Source of the DNA: Blasia pusilla
Taxonomy: Eukaryota > Marchantiophyta > Marchantiopsida > Blasiales
Direction: 5' to 3'
NCBI GenBank assembly: GCA_050084515.1
Contig: CM114271.1
Span: 60,388,001-60,452,000, forward strand
DNA: 64,000 nt
The notes below the pieces were generated by a model, which did no database searches, was not told the origin of the DNA, and worked only from the letters and a program-made list of their open reading frames with translations. Each line of letters begins with the position of its first letter. Position 1 is the stretch's first letter. Below are positions 50,335 through 60,690 of this stretch, piece after piece. Position numbers and translations under genes: made by a program.

Positions 50335-51806
50335 TTGATTGAGGGACATGTCTATGTAGAGGACATTCCCGTTCCTAACATTTCTATGCAGAGGAGTGTC
50401 ATAATAGCCGCATCAATCCGCGGAGGAGAGGTGCCGCTTTGGGGCTCGATTGATGAGCTTCGACGCTTAGCCACTGAGCATGTGCAAACCGCATGGAGCG
50501 AGACGCTTACACCAAAGTGTGACGGGTCAAAGGAACCCCAAGTAGGTTGGAGTGCTGCTATGACCCCTTTGGACACCATCCCGATTGTGTGGTGCATCCG
50601 AGAGAAGGGTATTCGGGTGTTGGATCTCTTTGGAGGGATCAGCACTAGGTTAGCTATTGTTTTGCACACTGGAGTGTGCGTGCAACAGTACTTGTATGTG
50701 GAGATTGATGACGTTGCAAGGCGCGCTTCACTTCACCATGTGGTGCTGTTACGCCTCTGATTCCCCGACTTGTTGTCTACGTCCGCCATTCATGGTTACC
50801 AAAGTTCCCTATCCAGGGACATTTCATTGTTGGGGGCGCAGGACTTGGAGCGGGTAGGGACCATAGACTTGGTCATTTCTGGTTGGTCGTGTCACGGCCA
50901 ATTGAGTGCTAGACAAGGTAGCGGGTTAGGTGACACTCGGTCAAGGTTGTTTTGGGAGATGACGCGGATCTTACGATATTTACATGAGCATCAATCTCGT
51001 TCTCTAGCATATATTTTGGAGAATGTGCCAATTTTGGGTGATTCGAGGTCCCGCATGGTAACGAGTGCACATCATGTGCGCGCATGGATTGGACCGACAG
51101 TGTTGTTAGATACAGCGAGTGTGAGTTTACGAGCACATCGCCCGCATCTTTTGTGGACCAACTTTGTACCACATGAGGTATTGCGGAGGGCTTATGCAAG
51201 AGTGGAGCGTCCCTCCGATTTTTGGTGGGTTCTATATTGGATCCGGGCTGTTGATCAAAGGCAGTGAGGCACGATGATCGACCGCTGTTGATTGTGGTCA
51301 ACAAGATTGGCATGCCACGAGCCGCCTTTCCCACATTGGTGAGTTTTCCCGCTTCCTATGCATTCAAGGAGGCAGGATCTCGCTTGGTTTGGGATGACCA
51401 TGTATAGAGGTTGGTGGAGCCCAACGCCAATGAGCGAGAGCGAGCAATGGGATTCCCCACAGGAGTGACGGCAATACCATCACTATCGAAGGCATCACGA
51501 CGTCATGTCTTGGGTCAGGCGATGAACCTCAACTGCTTGATATGGATTTTCAGCTTAGGAGTAGCTGAGCAGCATCGGTTGAGGAAAAGACAAATCATAG
51601 TTGTTGTGTTGGTGAGCCCCATGCCTACCGGGTCGGTTGAGGCAGTGGCTGGGGACGAGACCCAAGGAGATCGACACACAAGGGATGATCGGGAGAGACA
51701 TCCTTGGACTTCTTGGGATTTTTTGCAGGTACGCCATGAGATGATAGCCACAACATCGAGTGTGGTTCCGATATCTGCACGTGGAGATGGGAGTTCTATT
51801 GTCTGA
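50335..51806 (+). pseudogene. DNMT3-like C5-cytosine methyltransferase (copy 2)
   Basis: The better preserved copy. 50335-50760 holds motif I (VLDLFGGISTRLAIVLHTGV, then LYVEIDD). After one stop at 50758 the same frame continues through 51267 with DLVISGWSC (motif IV, Ser for Pro before the catalytic Cys), RSRLFWEMTRIL, ILENVPILGDSRSR (motif VI) and LRAHRPHLLWTNFVP. A frameshift near 51230 moves the C-terminus to 51411-51806, with ERERAMGFPTGVT and RRHVLGQAMNLNCLIWI (motifs IX-X). The sequence differs from copy 1 at many positions but keeps every motif. The two copies therefore descend from an element that already carried the enzyme. Confidence 0.87.
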
Positions 51807-52064
51807 GACGTGTTTGCACCATTGCAACCACCGACATCCGTGTCGGAGAGGTCTATCGTATTCACGATAGAGACTTGGGAGCCAGATATGGATCCTAAGT
51901 TGACAGGAGGAGAGCGGCATCGGATACACCAGTTCCTAAGAGTTGGAGGAGTTGTTTTGCATTTAGTATGCATGATTTGGGTACACTGAAGGATCCAAGG
52001 ATCCGCATTGAGTTGTCCAGTGACACGCCAATTTTTCGATGACCCTACAGGTACAGTGACATGG
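51807..52064 (+). pseudogene. Start of RT of gypsy copy 2, before the solo LTR
   Basis: ETWEPDMDPKLTGGERHRI and, after a frameshift, FSMHDLGTLKDPRIRIELS match residues 14-58 of the copy-1 RT frame. The frame is cut by the solo LTR at 52065. Confidence 0.8.
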
Positions 52065-53067
52065 TGTCGCGCCCCTACTCTCCTTGAACGTCAATCTTTA
52101 GTGTTGCGGAAGCGTACGTTCAGTAGGTCACGAACTCATCGCTGATCTGCACCCAAACATGCACTCTCGTTAGTCGGGTCTAGGCCAACCAGCGTTCCAA
52201 CCCACCGAGTCCTCAACTCGGCGTCTCATCAAGCTCAACCTTCCTTAGTTCCTAGTTTCCAAAACATGGCAAGTCCTTCAAGACTTGGAACAGACTTCCT
52301 GGTTAATCCAGGGATCTGAAACGGCACTTGCGCGCCTAGCGATCCCAACTGTTCAACGGTCCTCGGGTGAGTTCCGAACCGAGACCCAAGTAATTGAGTC
52401 GCGGGGTGGAATCCAAGAGGGATGTCTAAAATCGCCTCAATGGACTTGGTGCAGGTTTTCCAACCCAACCCCCAAACTCGCGTTCTGTTCCATGCCCTTG
52501 AGCCGCCCCGCGGTGCCCAAAGTGGGGTTTGGGTTCCAAGCACTCTCCGAGACCTCCCCCCTTACTAGTAATTCTGGGGTTCTCCAATAACCCCTCCCCT
52601 TTGGGAAAAGAGGGCCGGGCCCTTCATTGTGGCCCTCAACCCGAATCCACTTACAGTCGTTTTCGGGTTGTATCTCGGCTGCTGCTTATGCATTTGTAGC
52701 GATCTTTGGTGCGTTTGGACTGGCTCTCCATAAGCTTTCCAACGCACCCTTATTTGCTCCAAACGAATTTTGGCGCTAAAAGTTATGGCCATAAATACAA
52801 TCGGAAACTCTCAAACGCTAGTGGCGTTCCAAATCCGGATCTTTCCTTTGGCAACCCACTTCCTAGACTTGACTTCTTTCAAGTCTCATTCCGCGTTTGG
52901 TCCAGGTTTCTCAGTCGCGACCATAACAACTGAAACGCGACTCCTTGCTTGCGTCTCATCTCTTGTCTCCTCTTTGAGACAGCTCCAACGCGCAAACCAT
53001 CTTAGCGTGAGCCCGCTAATGTTCTGATGTTCCGCTTGGCACTCGTTTGGTCATGAGGGTCGCGACA
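52065..53067 (-). repeat. Solo LTR (1003 bp) with 5-bp target duplication
   Basis: It runs from TGTCGCGCCCC to GGTCGCGACA, flanked on both sides by CATGG (52060-52064 and 53068-53072). It is close in sequence to the LTR at 30840-31836, whose primer site shows that this text orientation is the minus strand. It splits the RT of copy 2: YSDM lies to the left and MERALIQSR to the right. No internal sequence is left, so recombination between two LTRs removed the element body. Confidence 0.92.
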
Positions 53068-53170
53068 CATGGAGAGGGCTCTGATTCAAAGTAGGGGCCA
53101 AGACTTGGTTGGAGCAAGACAAGTGGAGATGTCGCATGGAGAGTATGCATCTGCCATTGTCATGCCCGAG
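53068..53170 (+). pseudogene. RT fragment of copy 2 after the solo LTR
   Basis: MERALIQSRGQDLVGARQVEMS then EYASAIVMP matches the copy-1 RT just past its RYSDM box. Similarity ends at about 53170, which is the 3' limit of copy 2. Confidence 0.8.
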
Positions 53171-53474
53171 GTGCGGTTAGAGGAGAGGAAGAGAGGAGAG
53201 AGGAAACTACCTTCAACCGAAATAGATATTTTTTTTAAGAGAGTTTCCTATGATTTGAAGAGAGTTTCCGTTGGGTTGAAGAGAGGAAATAATCCCACGG
53301 TTTTTTTTTTCTCTTCCATATTTTGGCAACCCATGTGAGTCCGACCGGTTGCAAATTGCACAAAATTTACAAAACGGAAAAATCTGTGGAATCATAAGTG
53401 TGGAACCAATCACTTTTTCCATCCAAGGTCTACAAACAATCTACCATTTGCCTTGGGCTGAATAGAGTTCAAGC
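53171..53474. other. Spacer with short direct repeats
   Basis: AAGAGAGTTTCC-like words repeat two to three times near 53235-53285. A palindrome of the CAACCC...GGTTG family occurs near 53327. No gene is supported. Confidence 0.4.
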
Positions 53475-54206
53475 TCAAAGTGAAGGTTCTTGAAAAATGA
53501 AAGTACAATCTAAAACCTCATTTTGCATCGTCAAAGTGGTTTGTTTAAAATACTTGCGCACTTGTTTGAGGGAAAAAATTGGTTGGTGGATTCCTACTCC
53601 TACCTCTGACTCTCTTAAAACTACCAGCAACACATAGTACATGTGCTTACAAGGGAAATACCTTTTGCCACTTGCCTCTCTTTGGACAAAGTCATCACAA
53701 GAACATGTGGGAAAGCAACAGATGTGCACCACATACACCCTTGTGACACTTGAATTTACAGTGTTGTTCTTGACCCAATACATCCTTCCTATTCCATTGC
53801 CATGCACGACATCTTTCGTGGCAATGATCTCCATTTTTTCCTCCCGAGCTGATGCAATTCGCTTTGCTCTCTCCACCGTTGGCCTACACATTTTGTTTCT
53901 CTTCACCCCATTTCTAGACTCAAACAAAAATAGTGGATTGAAATCATCCACCTTCTCCGAGTACATGTTGACATCAATCTTGGGTTGAATACAAAATGTG
54001 AAGGTCTCTGTAATGCGAACATGTTGTAAACTTCCCCTGTCTACGAGTCTGAAACCGGCACTTGTAAGATTGTCCACTTCGTCTTGAGTGCAGTTCGTAC
54101 CTGCGGCGATGGGCCAAATCGTAGGGGTATTCCCCGGAGCTCCAATAGCAGCCGGATAAGAGTTTCGGAAAGCGCAAGATTCATTTGGGCAGAAGAAGTG
54201 ATTCAA
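53475..54206 (-). pseudogene. SWIM zinc-finger protein fragment
   Basis: A 243-codon minus frame. CSCDDFVQREASGKRYFPCKH is a SWIM zinc finger (C-x-C ... C-x-H), common at the C-terminus of MULE-type transposases and plant relatives. Upstream is an N-terminal CPNESC pair. The frame is open but the gene upstream is broken near the telomere-like repeats. It may be the C-terminal part of a transposase relic or of a domesticated gene. Confidence 0.6.
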
Positions 54207-54238
54207 TTGATCCCCGGTCCTCGTGAAATGATCAAAGG

Positions 54239-54273
54239 TTTAGGGTTTAGGGTTTAGGGTTTAGGGTTTAGGG
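54239..54273 (+). repeat. Five plant-type telomere repeats
   Basis: Five perfect TTTAGGG units in a row. They lie between the coiled-coil and SWIM parts of the minus-strand gene, so they are an interstitial tract rather than a chromosome end. Confidence 0.98.
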
Positions 54274-54276
54274 TCC

Positions 54277-54877
54277 GCTCTCCTGCTTCTTCAGCGATGT
54301 CCACCATCTCCACGCTAGCGGTCCTCATGACGTCATCACCCGTGACTTGAACTTTGGTCATTTCCGCTATATTCATCGGGGACATTTCCCGCATCTCAAC
54401 ACTTTCGGTTGGACGGGCAGGGCTTTCTTCAATGGCTATTGCTTTTCTCTCAGAGCTTTAGCCAATTCTGCTCTCCTCACCGACGCGTCCAGACGCTTCT
54501 TTTCTCGCTTTTCGTTGGCGACCCTTTTCTTCAAGGCCTGCGACGCCTCAACCTTTGCGTTCTGTTTATCGAGCGCCTCTTGTACACGTTTACCAAGAAA
54601 CTCCTGCTTGTGCATCTCCGCTTCCCTTTCCCGCTCCTCGATTTCTTGCAGCCTTTTCTCATTGACCGAACAAGGCCCTGGAGATGGTGACGCAGGAGTC
54701 CTCATGGACTTGGGAATGAAGCTCCCAGCCTTGTTTGCTTGAGATTTTTTCCTCGTTATTTTTCCCAGAAATGCCTCCACCTATGTGCACGATGAATCCC
54801 TTTATGAGTCGCCTTGCTAATGTCGAGATGAGTCGCCTTGATGGGTAGCTCGAATCGTCTCGCGATCCTTCGCTCAT
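54277..54877 (-). pseudogene. Coiled-coil frames upstream of the SWIM fragment
   Basis: Minus frames 54877-54659 and 54780-54436, then a shifted continuation to about 54277. The middle part is Glu/Lys/Arg-rich with heptad spacing (EKRLQEIEEREREAEMHKQ). It probably forms one broken gene with 54206-53475. I recognise no enzyme domain. Confidence 0.4.
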
Positions 54878-55146
54878 ATCGTATCGTATCGTCTCGAGAT
54901 CGTTCGCTCCTATCGTCTTGCGATCGTTCGCTCTAATCGTCTCGCGATAAGTCGCCGTGTAAAGCGCCCGTTGGTATCTCGTCAGCTACTCCGCGGGAGA
55001 GCAACTGAGATCGCGAAATGAAAAACTGGAAATGAGCGATTTCTCCCCTATTTATACTTTTCGAGCCGTTGGGCTGACCGTTGGGTCGCATCGTCCTTCC
55101 GACCGCGACGTGCGGCCGTTACGGAAGTCAGGACGTGAAAAACAAC
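54878..55146. other. Short spacer with TCGTCTCG words
   Basis: A degenerate repeat of GATCGTTCGCT/ATCGTCTCG words fills 54850-54960. No gene is supported. Confidence 0.5.
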
Positions 55147-55905
55147 AACCCGACGGCTTCGACGGGTTGCACGCTTCTCGAGGGTTCAAGGCATCCATCC
55201 TCGTGGCAACCCGTCGGAGTCCGACAGGTTGCGCACCTCCGCCGTCTTGGGACGAGAACGCGAGGTGCCCAAGCAACCCGTTGGAGACTGACAGGTTGCG
55301 CGCCTCCTCTTCTTCGGACAAGAACGCAAGGTACCCTCACAACCCGTCGCAGACCGACAGGTTGCGCGCCTCCGCCGTCTTCGGACAAGAACGCGAGGTA
55401 CCCGCGCAACCCGTTGGAGACCGTTGGGTTGCAGGCTTCCTCGTCAAGGGATAACAACACGGGCTTCCCGTGCAACTTGTCGGAGGCCGACTGGTTGCAC
55501 GCTTCCTTCATGTAAGCGAAACAGGGCGAGGCCCTTGTGCAACCTGTCTGAGGGCGACGGGTTGCACGCCTCGCCGTCTTTGGGCAAGAAGGTGCGGCAC
55601 CCGCGGAACTCGTCGGAAAGAGACGGTTTGCACGCTTCCTTAATGTAAGTGTTACACCGTGAGATAATTGGGCAACCCGTCTGGTGCCGAAGGGTTGCGC
55701 GCCTCCACCGTCTTCGGGCAAGAAGGCACGGTACCTTCGCAACTCGTCAGAGGGCGATGGGTTGCCAGCTTCATTCATGTTTGCGTTACAAGGTGAGGCA
55801 AAAGCGTGCAACCCGTGCAAAGCCGATGGGTTGCACGCTTCGCTTAGCTTGGGTTAATAGTTGAGGTACCAGGGCAACCCGTCGGTTATCGACAGGTTGC
55901 ACGCT
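55147..55905. repeat. Tandem array of 12 palindromes with 66-67 bp period
   Basis: Twelve copies of an imperfect palindrome with arms CAACCCGTCGGA and TCCGACGGGTTG start near 55147, 55204, 55274, 55340, 55407, 55472, 55540, 55606, 55673, 55740, 55808 and 55873. The intervals from the second copy on are 65-70 bp. The ~38-bp spacers are also related (CGCCTCCGCCGTCTT..GACAAGAACG) but vary more. Because the period is near a multiple of three, long but meaningless open frames run through it on both strands. Confidence 0.92.
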
Positions 55906-56367
55906 TTCCTATCTCTCGGGAAACAATGCGACAACGTATTGTTCTGAGGAAACCCATTGCAATCCGACGGGTCACAAGATGTACCCTGAGTTGGACAATC
56001 CCGTAAAAGTCCCCAACGATTGGTTGCCCTTGCATAAGCAAGCGATATCTTGTGTTTGATGCTAGCAAAATCGCCTCAAAAGATCTTTGGTCGGCAAGAA
56101 GGGGGTACCAAACCAACGGACTCCGGCGGGTTCCAAAAAAATGAAGTGTGCTTCGCAACCCACGTCTCTGCTTCCCAAATTCTGTAACCCACCTGACCCT
56201 GACAGGTTGCAACAAAATTGAATCCATTGTGTCAGAAAATTTCACCTACCAAACTTCATCTTGTCAGTCAAATTCTGTCAAGAGAATCTGAGTTCCTATT
56301 CACTATAAATTAAACATTCTCATTCTCATTCTCAATTTCAGTCTCCTCCCGTTGGAATCTTCTCGGA

Positions 56368-58500
56368 ATGGATAATTATGTGAAGCTCACTTGTGGCAGT
56401 CATCTAGCGGCCCTTCCTCAATCGAAAATCGTTCGACCGCAAGCTCTTGAGTCTTTCATAGCAATGGATGAAAATTTTCTCTCTGTTCGATTTCTTCTCC
56501 AAATTGGAACCATCTTTGTATCCAAGGATGTTAGGGTGGACGGTACGGAGGACATAATAGGTGAGACAGTCCAGCCTGTGATTGCAGACCGTAAAGTATG
56601 GAATCTCCTACCTCTAGCAAATGGTCAATAGAGAGTTTACGGCTTGCCCCTGAATTCCTCTGTTTCCCAAGTAGACGGTCGAGAATTTCCTAGTGCACCG
56701 AGCTCTACGTTTGCAACTCCTAGCTCAGTAGATCCGGCTTTGACTCCAACTTCACACGCTCGTAACAATGTTGTTCTTCCTGAAGAGATTCCGGATGTTA
56801 TCAACCTCAGTGGATCTGTCGGACACCAACCGGGCCCTCTGTCCGCCTACTCATTCCTCTTGCGAGTATCAGGCAATAGTTTGCTTTTGTCTCTGGCCTT
56901 GAAAATGTTCAAGCATATTCTTGTCGACGAGCTGCCGCCCACATACGATGGTAATTTCATTTTTTAGTTGCCTCCACTTGCTGCTCCTGCTCAAATGAAA
57001 GATGGAGGACGCCTGAAGGGTATGGACAGAAAGTCTAATTGTCATCGATGGTGGAGGCTTCAACGGACTAGTGCTTCAATTCCAGATGGTCCTTGGATTG
57101 TCTCCCGCCGCCAATGCGTGGGAGCCTTGGAGTGTAGAAGTCCAACATGCCCGTATCTAGAGCGCAACGGGCGAGTCAATACGTCGCAATTTTCCCCCCA
57201 AGAATGCAGAAACTCCATACGAGGTTGGTGGCACCATACCGCCAGGAGGCCATCGATGTCCTCATTGTGAGGCATCGCCCTTCTGCGTTGGAGCGTGTCC
57301 TGCATACATATTTTTCATTGTCCATGACTTGGGCTCCATGTCAGAGTACACAAAGCTGGCAGTTCATGTTGGCTCCCACACTCATCTTGTGACCGATGCA
57401 ATTCAGAGACACATCAAGGAGGATGTGGCGAAGAAAGTTGCCGAGGTCTACAGAAAATCTCATGGTTCAAAGCCCGGAGTGATCAAGCTCACAACAACAT
57501 CACAAATTTGTGAACAATTGCTTGGAATCCTTGGACAGGGCGAGATCACGACGGCTGAGGAGAAACAACTCTGGGAAAATCTCCCATTTCTCGCTGACCC
57601 TGAATGCTTCCGGAATTTGCTACGGGGTCAAATACCAGTTCTGGATGGAAAGACGGCCAAAATGGATGCCATTGCCAGAATCAAGGCCAACTCCAGATTT
57701 CCATTCATTCAGAGATGGAAATTCACGAGCCAAGGAGGCGAGGGATCTAGGGCCTATGTCTTCAAAATGTCAACCACAGGTCCGTCGAGTGACCTCGATC
57801 TTATAGATCGAATGAGGGAAGGGGAAGATCTTTACGGCAACTAGGTAAGCTTTGATATTTGCTACAGAGTGCTGAACGGATGGTTGACAATGGTTGCTCA
57901 CGTTTATGACCATGTGGAGAAGGGACTCAAAACTATATTTGTGTGTGAAGTAAAGGCAGAAGACGTTGGCAGTTTGAAGATGTGCTGGTTATTCTTATTG
58001 AAGGTGGTGAAGGAAAACAAAAGGCCACCTCCAGAAATTTATGGGTTCATGGCGGACAATGCACAACCTGGGTGGATTGCTATCCGGGAAGTGTTATGGG
58101 GTGGAGAGGTTCAACCGGAGAGGGAAAGGTCGGTTGCTTTCCATTGGCAACAGTCTGTGACCTGGTACACCAAATCTTGCATGAAGGAGAATAAGAGGAC
58201 AGAGCATGTCACTCTACTCCAATGGTGCAAGAACAACAAAATCTTGAAACAGGCCATGGAATACCAAGAAGAACTTCATGGGTGGTGGAGGAAGCATGCG
58301 ATTGAGGGGCAGTACAAAGAGTTGTGCTCTTGGTTGAGTTGGTGGACTGTACGTGTGAGACAATGGGGAAACTTCATGCGGCAGGTGAGTTCACTATTTT
58401 GTCTTGTCAAGCTCACGTTGAGAATTGTTTGTAAAGTTGCAGCTCAAGTTGAGAAGCGTGGGAACAATAGGGATTTCAAACCGAAGAAACCAAGCAAGCT
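56368..58500 (+). pseudogene. MULE-like transposase relic
   Basis: A cut-and-paste transposase candidate, broken. Frame 1 is open from 56368 to 57270 except for stops at 56629 and 56965. It gives a Cys-rich start VGALECRSPTCPYLERNG, continued after a frameshift by GGHRCPHCEASPFCVGACP and LAVHVGSHTH (about 57240-57380), a zinc module of the WRKY/GCM type seen in MULEs. The catalytic part reads VYDHVEKGLKTIFVCEV and FMADNAQPGWIAIREVLWG, then ERSVAFHWQQSV (about 57905-58160), resembling the Asp...Asp-x-A...W and F-H-W pattern. An in-frame stop lies at 57842. A possible splice donor follows MRQ at 58386. No terminal inverted repeats were found. Confidence 0.6.
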
Positions 58501-58815
58501 GTCGGATGCGACGGGTTGCCCGAGTGTGCAACCCGTCGGAAACCGACGGGTTACATCCAGAATTTTGGTGCAACCCGTATACAAGTATGCAAGTCGCATG
58601 TATACAAGGCCTGCAAATAGATCGACCCGGATGGGTTTCGGATGACTTGCACTTGGATCTTCCAGCCCGGAGTGGCCAAAGGTTCTTGCAATCCGTCTGA
58701 ATCCGACGGGTTGCAGTAGGTGGGTTTAGGGTTGCAACACGTCGAGACCCGATCGGTCGCAGAGTCGTTCATGGGATGCCTCGGCCTTGCAACCCGTCTG
58801 GTTCCGACAGGTAGC
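58498..58815. repeat. Four to five dispersed palindromes
   Basis: Copies of the CAACCCGTCGGA/TCCGACGGGTTG family near 58503, 58531, 58690, 58735 and 58785, some with only one good arm. They follow directly after the transposase relic. Confidence 0.8.
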
Positions 58816-59100
58816 TTATTTCTTTGACTCCTGAGCTATTTTTGTTCCCTTCTAACATTGTCGTCGTTGCACGGATTGAACATTCATGAAAATACCCTCT
58901 GCCCCAACACAAGTGGAGCAGGAAGTGTTCATTCCTCTTGGAGGTCGTGAGAAGCATGCCAACAAATTTCACTTGTGGAGGCATGCCAACAAGACCAGGC
59001 AAGAGAAATGCTAGAGTCTGCAGCATCCCATATCTTCCTTACCAAAGGCATAACAAAATGAAGGGGGTCGTTTATCTACGAGCTCTATGTTAGGGCGGCT

Positions 59101-59989
59101 GTGAGATCTGGTGATGAAAAATTGTATGTGGAAGCCTTCAATAGGTGCGTAGCTGGAACTCCCCTCGATCAAGACGTACACGTTGGTGGGGATATTTGTG
59201 GGCGGGTTTCAAGATGTCCCATACAGATGGTGGTAGAGCAGTCTGAGCGAGACTCGTGGAGACCAAATAAGTATCTTGACTTCAGGCAGAAGAAGAGGCA
59301 GCATCGAGGAACAAATTTGGTGATTGATTTGGATGAGGAAATTACGCCGCCCTGGTATTCGAGGACCCCAGACCGCTCCCAAATTCGTGATGGAGACCCT
59401 TTTCCAAAATCAGTAAATGTCTTATTTCAAAAGCCCTCCGTTGCTGGAAGTTCGCAACATCCGGTCACTGGGTGGTTCAACAATATGGGATTCCGATAAT
59501 GGAGATGGATTGCAACCTAAAATGGTGGCATATATCTCGGAGCAACCCAGGATATGGATCCACCTGCAGGGCAGGATCTGATGGCATTAGGAGAGCATGC
59601 GGCACTTTCCTAAATAAGAACTGTAGAAGGACTCGACGACCACTGCCTAGGTTTTGGGGAGTCGACAACTTCCCTCTGTTCTATGTTCAGCCTTACGATG
59701 ACCATGGAACCCAAGCGCTGGTTACGGAGGAGGACTTGGAATCGCTCGACACATTTTGGAGGATGAGAGATAATGAATTCAGAAGGGCGATAGAGGGGAC
59801 GGAATTCAACTGGATGAGAAACCTGTATTTCTTCATCTGGGATGGAAATCACAAGTTCATGGCGTGGACAAAGTTTGCAGAGGAGCGCCCAAACTCCTTG
59901 GAGACACATTTTTGCGTGAAGGCAGTGGTGCTTCATCCATACCCTTATCACATGGCGATAGTGGAGATGGCCATGCATGCCATGAACAC
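59101..59989 (+). pseudogene. N-terminal part of the methyltransferase gene (possible ParB-like domain)
   Basis: Two overlapping frames: 59101-59499, then 59472 onward to the splice donor. The second holds RPLPRFWGVDNFPLFYVQPY, EEDLESLDTFW and LYFFIWDGNHKFMAWTKF. The D-G-N-H-x-x-x-A-W pattern resembles the D-G-x-H-R box of ParB/sulfiredoxin-like domains, which are often fused to phage-type DNA methyltransferases. This assignment is tentative. The frame change between the two ORFs is a frameshift or an unseen intron. The exon ends at 59989 (phase 2) with donor GTTAGT. Confidence 0.45.
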
Positions 59990-60690
59990 GTTAGTTTCTT
60001 CTTGCTGTAAACCGTCGGACTCCGACAAGTTGTTTGAGTCGCCACTGTTTTTGGGATGTTTTTGGCCGAAAGCAACTTGTCAGACTCCGACAAGTTGCTC
60101 GATTGATCACTGGTTTAGGATGTTTTTGGCCAAAAGAAACTCGTGGGAGTCCGACGAGTTGTTCGACTGACCACAGGTTTAGGATATTTTTGGCCCAAAG
60201 CAACTCGTCGGAGTCCGACGAGTTGCTCGACTGGCCGCATTTTTTGGATGTTTTGTGAAGAAAGCAACTCGTCGGAGTCCGGCGGGTTGCATGACTCGAA
60301 GCTATTTTTGGAGGTTTTTTGATGTTTTTGACTGAAAGCAACTCGTCGGAGTCCGACAGGTTGCATTTGGAAGTTGGGAGCTATATTTTTGGCGTCAAAT
60401 TGTAACTTTCATTGAAATTACGCAACCTGTCAGACTCCGACGGGTTGATATGTTCACTTTTCTCGCGGTAACCACTATGTAAATACGGACTATCTGACAA
60501 CCCGTCGGAGTTCGACGGGTTGAAACTAGGCAATCACAAATCTGAATGCAATGCGTCGGACTCTGATGGGTTGCAAATTTTAGCTCGTTGCTACAATCCG
60601 ACCTTGAGCTGTGACGACCTGTCGGAGTCCGACGGGTTGCAAGAACCCATGTACCTTACAAAATTTCTTATATTGAGTTTGGATATGCAG
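59990..60690 (+). other. Intron filled with palindromes
   Basis: Donor GTTAGT at 59990 and acceptor ATGCAG ending at 60690. Joining 59989 to 60691 gives ATG AAC AC|G ATT GTA and leads in frame into the 432-codon frame that starts at 60743. The intron holds about ten palindromes. Confidence 0.7.
60005..60645. repeat. Intronic array of about ten palindromes
   Basis: Copies near 60010, 60078, 60140, 60200, 60265, 60338, 60421, 60499, 60552 and 60615. The first six have arms CAACTCGTCGGA/TCCGACGAGTTG and spacers sharing TTTTTGGC-CAAAGCAA at about 62-73 bp. The later ones have CAACCCGTCGGA/TCCGACGGGTTG arms. Most centres read GGACTCC or GGAGTCC. Confidence 0.9.

Noticed and set aside
54239-54273. 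Chromosome end
   Set aside because: Only five telomere units are present, with ordinary sequence on both sides.
55128-55820. 230-codon minus-strand ORF and plus-strand ORFs across the palindrome array
   Set aside because: The 66-bp period is a multiple of three, so several frames stay open. The products are just the repeat translated.
55147-55905. CRISPR-like array (regular repeats with spacers)
   Set aside because: Spacers are related to each other, repeats are very variable, no cas genes exist, and the context is a eukaryotic chromosome.
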